Shown in pieces: positions 24,431 to 35,597 of a stretch of DNA of 64,000 nucleotides. The first letter of the stretch is position 1, and each line of letters starts with the position of its first letter. A model generated the notes under the pieces. It ran no database searches and was not told the DNA's origin. It saw only the letters and a list, made by a program, of their open reading frames with translations. Source of the stretch: Lepeophtheirus salmonis (Eukaryota; Arthropoda; Copepoda; Siphonostomatoida; Caligidae). The stretch is taken from positions 5,146,001-5,210,000 of the forward strand of contig NC_052138.2 in assembly GCF_016086655.4 (NCBI RefSeq), given 5' to 3'. The translations under genes and the position numbers were made by a program.

Positions 24431-27165
24431 GAGTAATTATATTAGATCCATATGAAATAATACCATCAATAGGTAGTTGATTGTTAATATGAATCTAATT
24501 CAACAAGGTATTTTGAGGCGTAGAAATTGCAACTTGTACAATCTGCTCGTACAAATTAGTATTTGTACACAACCTATATGAATAGAAATGATATTATGCA
24601 ATGTCGTGAAGGTCACAAAGCCATTGAATGAGAACTCCCAGAAAGGAAGTAGATATTATGTAAGCTACAAAAAGTCATGCGTAGAGTTTGTCCTTGACAT
24701 AACCTTGAACACTTGGGTTGTTGCTAGTTATTCTATGTAAATTATTACGCTATGCCAATCATTTGAGATGATTGGGTAGTTTGTTTTTTTATTATCGTTT
24801 TGCTCGTTAGGGTTAGCAGTGCAAGAGGTGGACTATGGCTTGGGATTTTTATGATCGCAATACATCGTATTTGGGACTGGGAAGTCAACTTCTTTTTTTC
24901 GTATATTTTTTATGTCTTTTCAAATTGTCTCATAAAAATTGGATAATGAGTCAAACTAAATCGATTTTTTGGGAGGTAGGCTAAAAATCCTCACGACCTC
25001 CCTACTACTCTACCTAATGTTGACTTCCTTTTTCTTTTTATCTTTTTGCAACTTCATTTAAAAACAAAAAAAAAGGTAAAAAGAACTTGTTGTTGCTTTA
25101 TCTTATCAGCAGCTCTGCAAGTCTTTTGAGACAAACCGAATTACCTTTCAAGCTTCCCCCTCCCTCCCTAGAGTAATAATAATGACTAATGTAAAATCCC
25201 TCAATTGTTCATTAAAATAAAAAAAAGCTCCGGACGCGAGTTCATCATCCTTGTTTCAATGTTTGTTTAAGTAATTTGAATGTTCATGCTAATGGTGTAG
25301 GAGAGAAAGAATGGATTCCTGATGGAGTAGTATATTGATTTAAAAAGTACCAATAATATAAAATCCCCCTCCCAAAGTACATTTTTTATAAATATAAGAG
25401 TCCCATCCCCCCCACGTGTTTTTCTTCTTTAACGCTGCTAATCAATTCAAATAAAAAACGGGGAAAACGTATGAATTTATTTTTGGCGCGCAAAAAATAA
25501 GCATGGCGTAATTCAAAATATATTCATCAACGAATTAAATACGCGAGTTATTTATTATCCAATCACAGGAAGAAGGGTCATTTCTTATTATTAAATACGT
25601 AATAAGGTGCATATATACCCACGTACGTAAGCTGCTCAAGAAAAGTAATAATAATTTTCTTCCCCTTTCCTTACTTCATTTTACAACCCCTTAGGGGAGA
25701 AAATCTTAGTTCTACGACGAGAGTCAGTCAATTTTTCCTCCATTTTGTAACGATCTTTTTTTTTCTTCCTTTTCTTACGTACCCTCATAAAAATAAGGAG
25801 AGAGAAATTCATAACAATAAAAAAAATGGAAGCAGCATCCGAACTGATCATGTAACTCGAAGGAAAATCTACCTTCACTGTCAAGTAGTAGGAACAATAA
25901 TAAAAATAATAATATTTTCCCTCTCTCTCCTTTGTTGCTATTGAGAAATTTCATAGAGGGCGCTGGAGCGTAGACAACTTGCATTGAACTTCATCCATGC
26001 ACGCCTACTCCCAAGCACATAATAATTTTTGAATGCAAGGCGCATTCAAACATATCACTGCTTTTAATATAATATAGCAGTATGTAATAATATTCATAAA
26101 GCCCTCTCCCCATCATAAACGTTTTTACAATGAGTCTCCCAATTAAAGAATTCATTAGCATAGGTAATAAACATTTATTAGCAAAGTGGCTACAATCCAT
26201 CACTTTTCCCAGGAGCCATTGTTATTATTACGAAGTGAATATGATAAATAATGAGGGTTAATAGAGGCCTTATTAAATATATATAAATAATCTTTATTCT
26301 TATACATGGAGGACAATATATATTAATAACACAAAAAACTTACTTATAGAAGTGAGAGTAAATGGTCTCGGACATGATTTAGGATTGCACACAATATTCT
26401 TTAATAAATAATTTAGTTAACATGGTTTTAAATAATAATATATAAGTATCTTTTATAAGAGCGCATATTAATTTTCTATAACATACATCATTATTTATCG
26501 CCGTACATACAAGACATGCATGGAAGGCACACGCAAGCAATACTTCTTCTTGCAGACAAAAACGGAGTTGTTGCTCTTGTTTGGAAAAGTAGGAAAAAAT
26601 ACTGCCTCGTGAGATTCATACTACATGGACGTTGTAATTATCAATAAAATACTAATGGATTGTTGGTTGTTGAAAGCCCAAAAAGGGAGTTTATATATAT
26701 ATATTTATAATATCATTTACGTGTCTTTTTCTTTTCGATAAAAGGCCCCTTTTGTCTGGTACACTGAAGTAGTAGTAGTAGTTATTATTATTACATTTTT
26801 TTTTTTTTAAACAATCAACAAATCATTGTATCCGTCTTTCTTTTTTTAATATTTCCTTTAAATATAGATATAGATAAATAAATATATTTGTATAAATTTA
26901 ATAAATAATAATAGTAAACATAAAAGAAAGTATTTAAAAATTAGCCAGAAACACAGTGACAATTCATAGGCCAATTTTAAAAATTCTTTTGTCTAATTTT
27001 CTTGAAGGTTGAGGAGGGGGGTTAAATTGTAATAGGAATATAATGATTATAATATTGCGAGGTAAACATTTACTAATTTGACAATCTAAAAGAAGAAATG
27101 GAAGAAGGAATATTATAAGGAAGTTTTGAACATGAAAATAAAAAAACATAATTATTATAATGAGT
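24431..27165. other. AT-rich intergenic DNA 3' of wee1
   Basis: A V module lies at 24525-24585. No protein family is visible. Short frames at 25681-26203 (-) are unrecognised. The part nearest wee1 probably includes its 3' UTR. A GTA/TTA trinucleotide tract occurs near 26768-26792. Confidence 0.4.
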
Positions 27166-27168
27166 ATC

Positions 27169-27534
27169 CTACAAGATACAAGACGACGACTTTATAGTTC
27201 CTTTCCCAACTGCACGACTCGAAGTTTTGCTTAACATGTTGTTAGGAGTGGATGTGACTTTTAGGCTAATATGAGTGGTTGTGCAGCTGGATTGGTTATT
27301 TGACGAGGAGGAAATCGATGAAGATATGGAGTTATCCATAATGGAGAAACTGTTGGAGACAGCTGCCTGTCGATGATTCAGGAGCTCTTCCAACTGTCGA
27401 ATGCGAGCCTCACTATCCTTAAGTTCTTTACATAATTGCGACCGGGATTTCACGGCGTAGTTCGAGTTGTTAAGGAAAATGGTCATGAGCTTACTCGGTG
27501 AGGGCCGAGCTGCTGGATCAGGCGAAACCATGCT
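27169..27534 (-). CDS. wee1: wee1 exon 5 (residues 610-730, kinase C-terminus and tail)
   Basis: It follows a TTTTACAG acceptor in phase 0 and begins SMVSPDPAARPSPSKL, the end of the kinase fold with its invariant Arg. Next comes a short heptad-like helix (LCKELKDSEARIRQLEELL) similar in place to the coiled tail of other Wee1 proteins. A Ser/Asn/Thr-rich segment and a basic end (SRAVGKGTIKSSSC) follow. The stop is TAG. Confidence 0.92.
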   Translation of the reverse strand, partial: SMVSPDPAARPSPSKLMTIFLNNSNYAVKSRSQLCKELKDSEARIRQLEELLNHRQAAVSNSFSIMDNSISSSISSSSNNQSSCTTTHISLKVTSTPNNMLSKTSSRAVGKGTIKSSSCIL

Positions 27535-30525
27535 CTGTAAAACAAATAGAATAAAAGACAATTAGAACTTGTATAAAAAATTGAATAACATTGGCAAAAA
27601 TTTAATTAATTATATATAATCAAACATAAAAATGTGAACTTACCCTTAGGACTTGATTGAATTCTTTGGAATAATTATCGAGATAGTGAAGATCTCCTCT
27701 TTTAATCCGATCATACATGACTGGATCGTCCATAGAGTTTTTAGGAATGTCCTCTAAAGAGGCTGTTGCATAAATTGAGAGTCCAAGAGAGAAAACGTCA
27801 GCTTTTGACAATTTTGATCTGTCAACGTGGATTGCAAATAATTCAGGAGCCATGTAGCGACAATCTCCTTCCTCAGGAATGAAATCTCCGTGGATTTGAG
27901 CAATGTTGCCAAGGTCACCGATCTTATAAGTAAGGCGTTCAGTGCCTTTAAGGTTGCCACGAAGGGTATTGACTGCATCGTTTCCACTGTGGTTACCAGA
28001 GTCAGTGGATTCGTTACCACTGTTACGAGCAGGCGCATCAGCTACAATGGAACCTCCAGGAGATGTACTAGGTGAGGATGGATGTTCGATGGCGATGAAT
28101 ATATTTTCAGGCTTAATATCCATATGTACCAAGTCTTTGGAATGAATATAACTGCAAAAAGAAAAAAGAGGAAGCAATTAGTATTGTGCATAAAATTCAT
28201 ATCAATCACAAAGTATAAAAACTTACTGTAATCCCTTAGCAATTTGAGTCAAAACAGTTCTGAGTTCACTTTCAGGGAATCTCCGATTTCTCTTTCTGTA
28301 GGAATTGATTTGGGATTGAAGTGAGCCTCCTTCACAGTATTCAGTTTGAATATAGACTTGACAGTTTTCGACCCAGGAATTAAAGTATCGAATGACGTGT
28401 TTATGCTTCATCATGGCAGCATGGGCAAACACTTCATTCATGGCGACATGTTCTTCATGACTACAGGGTTGAATCACTTTCTTGGTTACCTAATAAAGTA
28501 AATAATGAAATATATATATATATATATTCAATAAACAAACAAGGGTAATGTTTTCTTACCTTAATTGCATATACCATTCCATCAAGACGATGGCGAGCGA
28601 CTTTGACACATCCATACTCTCCTGATGCCAAAGACTGTAATTCTACGAATTCTTTATTATATCTAGAGATGTGAATATCAGAAACTCTGATTCTTTTAGC
28701 ATGAGGAGGTTGGAATTCAGAGAGAGATGAATCATTATCATCTGACAAATCGCTTATTTGATCTAAAGACTTTTGTAGTTCAGAGAAACTTCCTCCATGG
28801 GACGACTTGTAATTTACTCTATAGGAAAGAAAAAAAATAAGTTAGAGAGATAAGTTTGGCATTGCTAGGTGTATTTTTAAGATGAGGAGAGGAAAGAAAA
28901 AATAAAGTAGTTTCCCTTCCTTCATTTTTATTGTTACGTTGTTGTGTTGTTTCCTGGGTTAGCAACAGAGAGACAGAACCATCTGTAATATGCAATCCCC
29001 CTTCTAACAACAGAAGAGAAAAGGAAGAAACTGCTTTTTTGTGTGTAAGGCTAAGGATAGGGAAGACCAGGAATGACCTGTTGCTAGTTGTATAACATGT
29101 ATATAAATATTAGTGTTGGATATAGTTTTAAAAATAATGTCCGACACTACTATGATTTCTAATGGAACAAACTAATTCGTTTCTTTACAAGAAGTAAAGG
29201 TTTTGCTCTGAAAATTTTAAACCCTTCTAAGACCGTAAAGATTTTTTTAATGGACATATCAAACTAATTTATAAGTACCAAATTTGGTGTCATTTAAAAA
29301 AAACTGACTATATTGACTAAATATAAATTACGTTAAGCGTATTAAAATGCCTCCACAACTCATTGGTCAGAGTGCATTAAAATGGTCACGGATTTGTAAA
29401 GGATTAAATTACTGCCTGAATATCGAATAAGCTTGGTTTTATAGAAGTTAGGGTCTCCTTAAAAATTCGGTCTAGCTTAATTCACTAAATGACATTACTA
29501 TGTGTTTCAAAATAGAAGAATAACGTCATATAAGGGAAAAAATATTGCATACATCAGATTTGTACAACTCATTCATCAAGAATGTAGAAAAGATCAGTCT
29601 TTACATTTGTACAGGGGCAAAACAAAATAATTGGATTACTGCCTGAAGAACCGAAATATCGATTTATACCGAGCCTTTAAACTAATGGATATAAAGAAGT
29701 GATGGTCTTGTTTATCAAGTGTTCATACCTTAATCTATTACGCTTTTGATGCGAGATGAAGAGTGCCTCTGGAGTAAAAGGATTTAGATTAGCTCTGTTG
29801 ACTTTGGAGTCGTATAAAACAGACTTTCGCGGCTCCGTTCGTGCTTTTCGATGAATGAAGAGTACGTTGGGCTTTAAACCACTTGCAGAGTGTAATCGTC
29901 GAGTCAGAGAAGTGAGAGATGTGGCAGGAGTGGAAGATGGAGCCGGAGAATCAAAAAGATTAAGAGACATGACACCCTGCGTGGGCGGCGAAGAGGGTTC
30001 TTCTTCGTCAAAGGGACGGACACGGGGCATGGACTTGCGAGAGTAATTCAGCTTGGGAGGGAGCTTACGGGAGGCGCTGCCATTGTCTTCCTCATCCGAG
30101 GGCGGGAAAATAAGTACGGAATTACGGGAGGAGGATCCTTCAGCCATGCGCCTTAATAGATCGTCCTCACGCATACTATCATCCTCTTCTTCTTCCATCT
30201 CGTAGTCCAGCCTCTTCTTGGGAGAGGGTTTGGGAGTGGAGAAATTGTTTCTATTACTACATCCTATCATGGGATTAAGTCGACTTGGAGCATCTTCCTC
30301 TTCTTCCACATAGTCTTCCACGACGTCCATGACAACACCAAATACTGGCTTAGGAGCACTAATGATACTCTTCTTAGTACAGGAGGATGACACTTGATCA
30401 TACACCTTACCAGAGCGGGTCCTCCGTGGACTCACAATCTCATCGTCCTCTTCATGTTGACGTTTAGGCACTATAAAACTCTTACGTCGTCGACGAGTCA
30501 CACTGGTTGTAAGTCCCATCATCAT
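27169..30525 (-). CDS. wee1: Wee1-type cell-cycle kinase, five exons, 730 aa
   Basis: Wee1 kinases sit in the nucleus and phosphorylate the inhibitory tyrosine of Cdk1, holding cells out of mitosis. Joining exons 30525-29729, 28818-28560, 28489-28227, 28151-27644 and 27534-27169 gives one open frame with GT-AG introns and matching phases. Visible landmarks: basic RRRRKSF near residue 11, acidic runs, LFDSP, NLNPFTPEAL at 246-255, glycine loop SGEYG near 331-335, Lys352 in YAIK, likely C-helix Glu371, HMDIKPEN at 449-456 with Asp451, DLG at 519-521, EEGDCRYMAPE at 533-543, RPS at 619-621, then a Ser/Asn/Gln-rich tail with a short coiled segment. NPFTPE, HMDIKP and DLG favour Wee1 over Myt1, and I see no membrane segment. 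The start is the first of three ATG codons, with an in-frame TGA 42 bases upstream of it. Minus-strand ATTAAA at 26902-26897 or 26850-26845 could be the poly(A) signal. Confidence 0.93.
27644..28151 (-). CDS. wee1: wee1 exon 4 (residues 440-609, catalytic core)
   Basis: The acceptor is TTTTTGCAG and the donor GTAAGT. The exon encodes YIHSKDLVHMDIKPENIFI, a long Ser/Gly/Asn-rich insert (about residues 462-512), KIGDLG, EEGDCRYMAPE, the ADVFSLGLS helix and the region up to FNQVLR. The insert between catalytic loop and DLG seems longer than in the vertebrate and fly proteins I remember. Activation-loop and substrate-lobe residues are otherwise conserved. Confidence 0.93.
28227..28489 (-). CDS. 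wee1: wee1 exon 3 (residues 353-440, kinase N-lobe and hinge)
   Basis: The exon begins with VTKKVIQP after an ATTAG acceptor and ends inside the His440 codon at a GTAAGT donor. It has the C-helix segment NEVFAHAAMMKH, the VIRYFNSW strand and the hinge QTEYCEGGSL. All match the Wee1 order and spacing. Intron 2 (28559-28490, 70 bp) contains a TA microsatellite. Confidence 0.92.
28560..28818 (-). CDS. wee1: wee1 exon 2 (residues 266-352, glycine loop to catalytic Lys)
   Basis: The acceptor is the TATAG just upstream and the donor is GTAAGA. The exon supplies the last base of Arg266 and 86 further codons. It carries an acidic linker (SDLSDDNDSS), the SRYNKEFVELQ start of the kinase fold, glycine loop residues Gly332 and Gly335, and the YAIK lysine as its last codon. 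A second AG two bases downstream would break the frame, so the first AG is chosen. Confidence 0.9.
28819..29728 (-). other. wee1 intron 1, with a fragment of repeat family S
   Basis: This 910-bp intron is far longer than the other three (70, 75 and 109 bp). Its 5' part (about 29400-29670) matches the dispersed S repeats elsewhere in the window, with the shared blocks 'gtttcaaaata' and 'aacgtcat' and the 'cggtcta' motif. The transposon-like insertion probably explains the extra length. I see no coding exon within it. Confidence 0.6.
29729..30525 (-). CDS. wee1: wee1 exon 1 (residues 1-266, N-terminal regulatory region)
   Basis: The exon has 797 bases and ends in phase 2 at a GTATGA donor. It encodes a low-complexity region with Arg/Lys clusters that look like nuclear localisation signals, several acidic tracts (EEEEDA, EMEEEEDDS), and many Ser-Pro or Thr-Pro pairs typical of Cdk target sites. 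The conserved Wee1 box NPFTPEAL lies close to the 3' end. GC content is clearly above that of the flanks, which helps mark it as coding. Confidence 0.92.
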
Positions 30526-30639
30526 ACTGTTTCTTTTGAAGATACTTATTATTGCGGAATAATATATTAATCACACGATGAGATGAAGGAGTAATTATTC
30601 AAAAAAATGTTTGATATTTCACTTAGATTATTATTGATA

Positions 30640-30970
30640 GAACACGACGTCTTTTCATCACAAACGCCAAATGCTAACTGCTCTTACTAGGATTCACTCT
30701 CTCAATCCACAACTCGCATTATTATTTCAAAATAGCGTCGTCGTGGTCGGTCCACTCATGATGATGATACCAACACGCTTTTTCCTAGTGTACGCGCGCT
30801 CTCTTGCCCGCCTTTAATACAAAGCAGCGCCCTCACCAGTAAAATAAGAATAAAGTCGTTACACATATTTTATTTTAATTTTACGAATGTAAAAAGGAGA
30901 GAAGTAAGGACAGGAGTAGCAAGATGGAGAGAGAAAGAGAGATAGAAAGGAAGAGAGAGAGAGCGCATCC
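30640..30970 (-). promoter_or_regulatory. candidate wee1 promoter region
   Basis: This GC-richer stretch upstream of the wee1 start carries CG-rich blocks (gcgtcgtcgtgg, gtacgcgcgctctcttgcccgcc) and a GA-rich tract at about 30928-30964 that would suit GAGA-type factors. TTGCCCGCC resembles an E2F site, which would fit a cell-cycle gene. No clear TATA box or initiator is visible, so position and function are inferred. Confidence 0.3.
30904..30966. repeat. GA-rich low-complexity tract
   Basis: This is an imperfect run of gaga/gaaa units about 400 bases upstream of the wee1 start codon. Confidence 0.8.
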
Positions 30971-30974
30971 TAAT

Positions 30975-31360
30975 ATTAATAAGGCTCTTAAAGTAGGCCT
31001 ATGATTCATGCATAATTGGTATAATACATGACCCCCTATATACAAAGACATGCAAAAAAAAAAGAATAATAATATTGCTGATATATTTATAATGCTTTTT
31101 TGTATCTATATGATATATATGTAACTTTGTCAGTGTAAGTAATCCCTGTATTGAATCACGAAACCTATTCAATACGCAGACTCGCTTTTCAAAAAGGAAG
31201 GGGGATGATGTAACGAAAACAACACATGTTGTCGTCCTCCTTTAAACACCTTGTTATTATTGATGAACAACGTTGTGTTGTAATATTATATAAGAATAAT
31301 AATGTCAATAATGGTGCAAGGGAGTGAGGGCTCTTATTAATAATGATTAATCTATAAGGA
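30975..31360. other. AT-rich DNA upstream of wee1, nothing recognised
   Basis: It contains short TA-rich runs. No divergent gene on the plus strand is evident. Confidence 0.4.
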
Positions 31361-31364
31361 GCGC

Positions 31365-32640
31365 CTTCATTGACTTCACCAATTGCATCATATTTGAAGT
31401 AGACGCCATTTTGGGGGCTAAAATTTGATATTTTACTACGTAAATTGAACTTCTTTGCAATAAATCTTCATTATACTTCATCAAATGGCTTTAAAAATAT
31501 AAAAAATACTTAATGTAGGCATTGAATACTATTTTATGTCTATGATAAAGAGTCATATTTGAATTAAATCAAATTAATATGCACAAAAAAATCCCTTAAA
31601 TTGGTATTATTTAATTTTTTAATAATTTAATAATGAGTTACTAAAGACAAATATCTGTTTCTTTCAATTGTAATAATTAATTTGGAACTACAATATGTAA
31701 ATAAGAGTATGATGATGTACTAAAATATTTTATTAGGGCATTTTAGGGCAGTGGTTCCCAAGCTTTCTGGTCCCGTGACCCCAAAGATAAAATTAGTTTG
31801 GTTGATTTACTGTAATCAAATACTCACCATGGTTTAGACTTTTTCATCGCATTTATGCAGCTAAATAGTAGAAGGCTATATTTTAAATTTGACTTCTAAA
31901 TATTTGAAAATTTATAGGCAAATGTTTTATATTTACAAATTTTAAATAATAATTTTGTCAACAGAACAATTTGATATATTTTTAATAAAAAAAATTAGAA
32001 CTGTCAAAACCAAAAAGTGTCAGTGAAAAGGCTTTTCTCAGGACCTTATAAATATACCTAATGTAAATCAGTAACTGAGAATAGTTTGCCACATCTGTTG
32101 ATTCCAATTGAAGCAGACATGCTTAGGGTCAAAATGGCATTTCATTTTATTGGCCTCATCAATTCGTCTGACATAATTTCGTTGAATATGACAATTCCTG
32201 CTTCAAATATGAAAGTAAATCCCTAGTTTTAAATATTCTTCACTATATTTTTAATTTTTTCTAATACTTGAAACTCAAATCATCATAAACAATCTGTAAT
32301 TTTGCAATATAAATTTTAATTTAGTTGACGATTTTAATGAGTTAATGTTGATATTAACTCGAGAATACAACACAAGGACATTTGGTATGATACAACGACT
32401 TTTTAGAATGTTTTAGCGATCCCAGCCATATTTTCATATAATGAAACTAGTAAATAGAAGAATGAAGTTTTGATAGATATTAAGGTTTAAGTCCTTCTTT
32501 TTTCCGCCATTATGACGTCCAATAGTTTACAATTTTCCTTAATATTAATGAAAAAAGAGTTGTTAATTGTTATTCTTTACAAATTGGCTTTTTAGGCCCC
32601 TAAAAAGACTGACGTCACGTGAAGACACTCTATAGCCAGT
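31365..32640 (+). mobile_element. M-family MITE copy M3, split by a hAT-like insertion
   Basis: The left half (to about 31748) has 'gacgccattttgggggctaa' and 'acttcatcaaatggctttaa'. The right half (from about 32450) resumes 'ttttgatagatattaaggtt', 'aatagtttacaattttcctt' and ends 'ctgacgtcacgtgaagacac' plus 'tctatag'. The break lies where M2 is continuous. Confidence 0.65.
31749..32445. mobile_element. hAT-like non-autonomous element inside M3
   Basis: It starts with CAGTGGTTCCCAAGCTTTCT and 'ggtcccgtgacccc', a typical hAT MITE left end. The right end is unclear; the limit is set by where M3 resumes. No transposase frame. Confidence 0.5.
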
Positions 32641-33174
32641 TATTTAATTAATGATATAATTACTAGTTTACATCCTCACATAATGTTATTATATTTAATT
32701 ATTTTTTAACAATTGCTTCATAATCATCAAGAGATGCGACTCTCTCATCTTTACATGGACTTCCTTCAAATCAAGCGCTCTTCTCAGGTAGGTGCAAATT
32801 TAATTAAGACTAATTTGCTTCATAGATTGCAACAAAGGTGAGGATAATGGGACTTAATTAGTCCTAATTGTGATTCGGAAAGATCTAACTCTTTGATATA
32901 ATTAATGGACTGGGAGACCATTTGTACTTTTTTGTCCGGACATATCCTGAATGCCCGGACTGTCTGGGACATTTTTTATAAAATTCATGAAATCTTTCGT
33001 TTTATATAGGTTAATTTAATTTCAATTAAAGATAGTCAGTTTAAAAATAAAGACAGATATTAAATAAGAATCCCAATTTATTCTTACGCTTTGCTATTTT
33101 CAAAATAACCCACAATGATTTATGGCCCATATGATATGATTTGGAAATCAAAATATGGTTACCCTACTATTATG

Positions 33175-33605
33175 TAATTCACATATAGTGGATTTGCACT
33201 CAAGTCATAAATTGCATTAAAATGGAAGGAGCCGCAGTTTTGGGGGCTCATTGTTTATATTTTTACTACAACAAATGTACAAATTTCTATATAAATCTTG
33301 ATCAAATGGCTTTATGAATAAAAAAACAACTTAACATCTACGTTGAACACTACTTGATGTCAATGATAAACAGTGATATTTCAACATAATCAAAGTAATA
33401 TATTCTAAAATTGACTTTGTTCTCACATAAATATAGGCCTTAAAGAATTAAAGAAAAATTTCTTGGTCCCATTTTGACTGATTCACTATTTTCCTTAATA
33501 TTAATAAAACAGTCTTTTAATTGTTAAAAAACAAAACTTGGAAGTTTATACCTCCAAAATCCCCTATATCATCAATGTTGACATAATGTGAAAACGTTAT
33601 ATGTG
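33175..33605 (+). mobile_element. M-family MITE, deleted copy M4
   Basis: 'aagtcataaattgcattaaa', 'gttttgggggctcattg', 'aatggcttta' and the right end 'tcaatgttgacataatgtga' are M blocks. The middle is shortened and the terminal CRE-like motif is mutated. The upstream 33145-33175 also matches sequence before the 46.7-kb copy. Confidence 0.55.
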
Positions 33606-33609
33606 ATAG

Positions 33610-35590
33610 TGAATGACGGAGTTATAGTAAGGCCTCATGCAATGCAGAATGACGCTTTTTTACACACTAGTCAAAAAGATGCGTCTCTCATCAAACGATT
33701 ATGATGTGGATTGATTCACAAATCCACGTGGGATTTGGAGCATAATGTTGTGTGTACATAGATCTAATTTGACAAATTCTCAAATTACATTCTGTAGAAA
33801 TCAAAAATAATAATAAAAAAGTTACATATTTCAAATGATTTCTCATTAAAAAGCGTCGCTTGACGCTCATTTTGAGTACAGAGTGGTTCTATATTTATGT
33901 ATGATAAATACCAAGAGTATCAGACCACTGCCGTTATGAGCTTTTTCAGTAGTTCATGTTATAGACTATTTTTTATGTAAGGAGACTATGGAAAAAATGC
34001 GTCTTTTATCGAGACCAGGGGAGGTGGGTTGCATTTTGAAGGAAGGTGTGAGGTGACAAACGTCATTAGTTATTTTAAAGTAATCGTACAAAGTACAAAC
34101 ACAGTTATTTGTGTATATATTGGTAATTAACATAATAATCTCTCACCAAAGCGGGATGATATATGTCTTTGGACATTTATTAATGACATTTCCTCTATCA
34201 TCTGGACCAAGTCAACAAACCGGCGTAGAGTTCAAACGACAACAAGTTCTTTGTGTGACCCTTTGAATTCCTTGAATGCAAAGTATTGTTTAAATGAAAA
34301 TTTGTTCTTTTCAATTTTCTCACTTGATAAACCAAATCAACAAAAACACAAGCATACGACAAAAGATATGGCAAATGATATTGATGAATTATATTATAGT
34401 AACCAATGGAGGAACCCCTTGTATTCAAAAGTCAAATGGATCCCTATAAACATCCAAGCGTTTACTTTCTCACCATTCAATTCATAACCAATGAAATGTA
34501 TCCAAATGCAACCCATCAATGAGTTAACTCAAAGATGATACTTTGACCTCTCCCATTCTCTGTTAACACCTATATATGTTATAAAACAAACACATTCTGA
34601 TCCCTGGAATCAAAATCTTTTCTTATCACGTCAAATAGGAACCTTTGCGAAAGATAAATTTTTTCTTTGTGCGTACAAAGTAACATGTTTGAACGCGTAC
34701 AATTAGTCATTTCATTATCTACTTTCTGAATAATTTATCCCTTCTATGAGACACGTGATGAAACTTGTTCCTCAATCCTCCGCTGAGGTCCATGAAATGG
34801 AACTACATACAAACATAATCTTACTCATACAAAGAAAATTCTATTTAAAATATTATGATCACTTGTTATAAATGTTGCATACAAGTTGGAACTTGTATAA
34901 GTTTCAATTTTTTTTTAAATTGGCCTTTTATTAAAGTTATAAGAGATAGAAAAAAATAAAGTAAGAATTCCTTTATTTGGGAAATATTTTTTCAATGTTT
35001 GTCCGTATTATCTGAGTTCCTCGCGTTTTGATGATATTGTGACAATTTTGCTACAAAATATACCACTTGAAGTGATAATAAGTAGTGGGCCGCACTTAAA
35101 TAGTAAGCGGACCACAATACTCCTAGTAGGCCAAGGGTTGGACATCTTTCCTCTTTATGAAATCCCAAACATTCAAATTTAACCACTTATGTTTTCTACA
35201 GACTATACACAAATATACCAAAGTATACCACTAGAAAATATGAAAACAAAAAATAAACAATAACGTCGTATATTTATATTTTAAGCCGAAATATTTTGAG
35301 GCAAAATGGCTTTAAGGTGAAATGCCCTAAGTATAAAGTATTGAACACCTTCAATTATAAATGTATTATCCTTTAAAGAAGGAGGACTTTAAATTATTTA
35401 TTCAAAAATATGCATCTCATTTTTGATTGGTAACTTGTACAATCTGATAATACAAGTTGCAACTCGTACAAAATCGCAATTTCTGCAAGACATCAAAAGT
35501 CTGTTTTCCTTTGGGATATAATTTATCCGATGTAGGGAATTGAGAATTTTGATTTATGTAATAATAATCCCTTAAAAAGAAGCGGCTTCA
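33610..35590. other. AT-rich intergenic DNA with hAT and V scraps
   Basis: Near 35090-35150, 'gtgggccgcactt' and 'gggttggacatcttt' resemble the hAT element at 57.8 kb. V modules are at 34870-34912 and 35428-35490, and a Y scrap at 35285-35340. No supported gene. Confidence 0.4.
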
Positions 35591-35597
35591 CTTGTAT

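Noticed and set aside
27754..28145. Open frames of 61-94 codons overlapping wee1 exon 4 on both strands
   Set aside because: They are out-of-frame shadows of the kinase exon. The kinase motifs and splice phases settle the true frame.
27169..30525. Assignment of the kinase as Myt1 because of RYMAPEL
   Set aside because: NPFTPEAL, HMDIKPEN, the DLG motif and the coiled, basic C-terminal tail fit Wee1, and there is no C-terminal membrane segment as in Myt1.
30525..30790. An upstream extension of the wee1 reading frame
   Set aside because: An in-frame TGA lies 42 bases upstream of the first ATG and no other in-frame ATG lies between.
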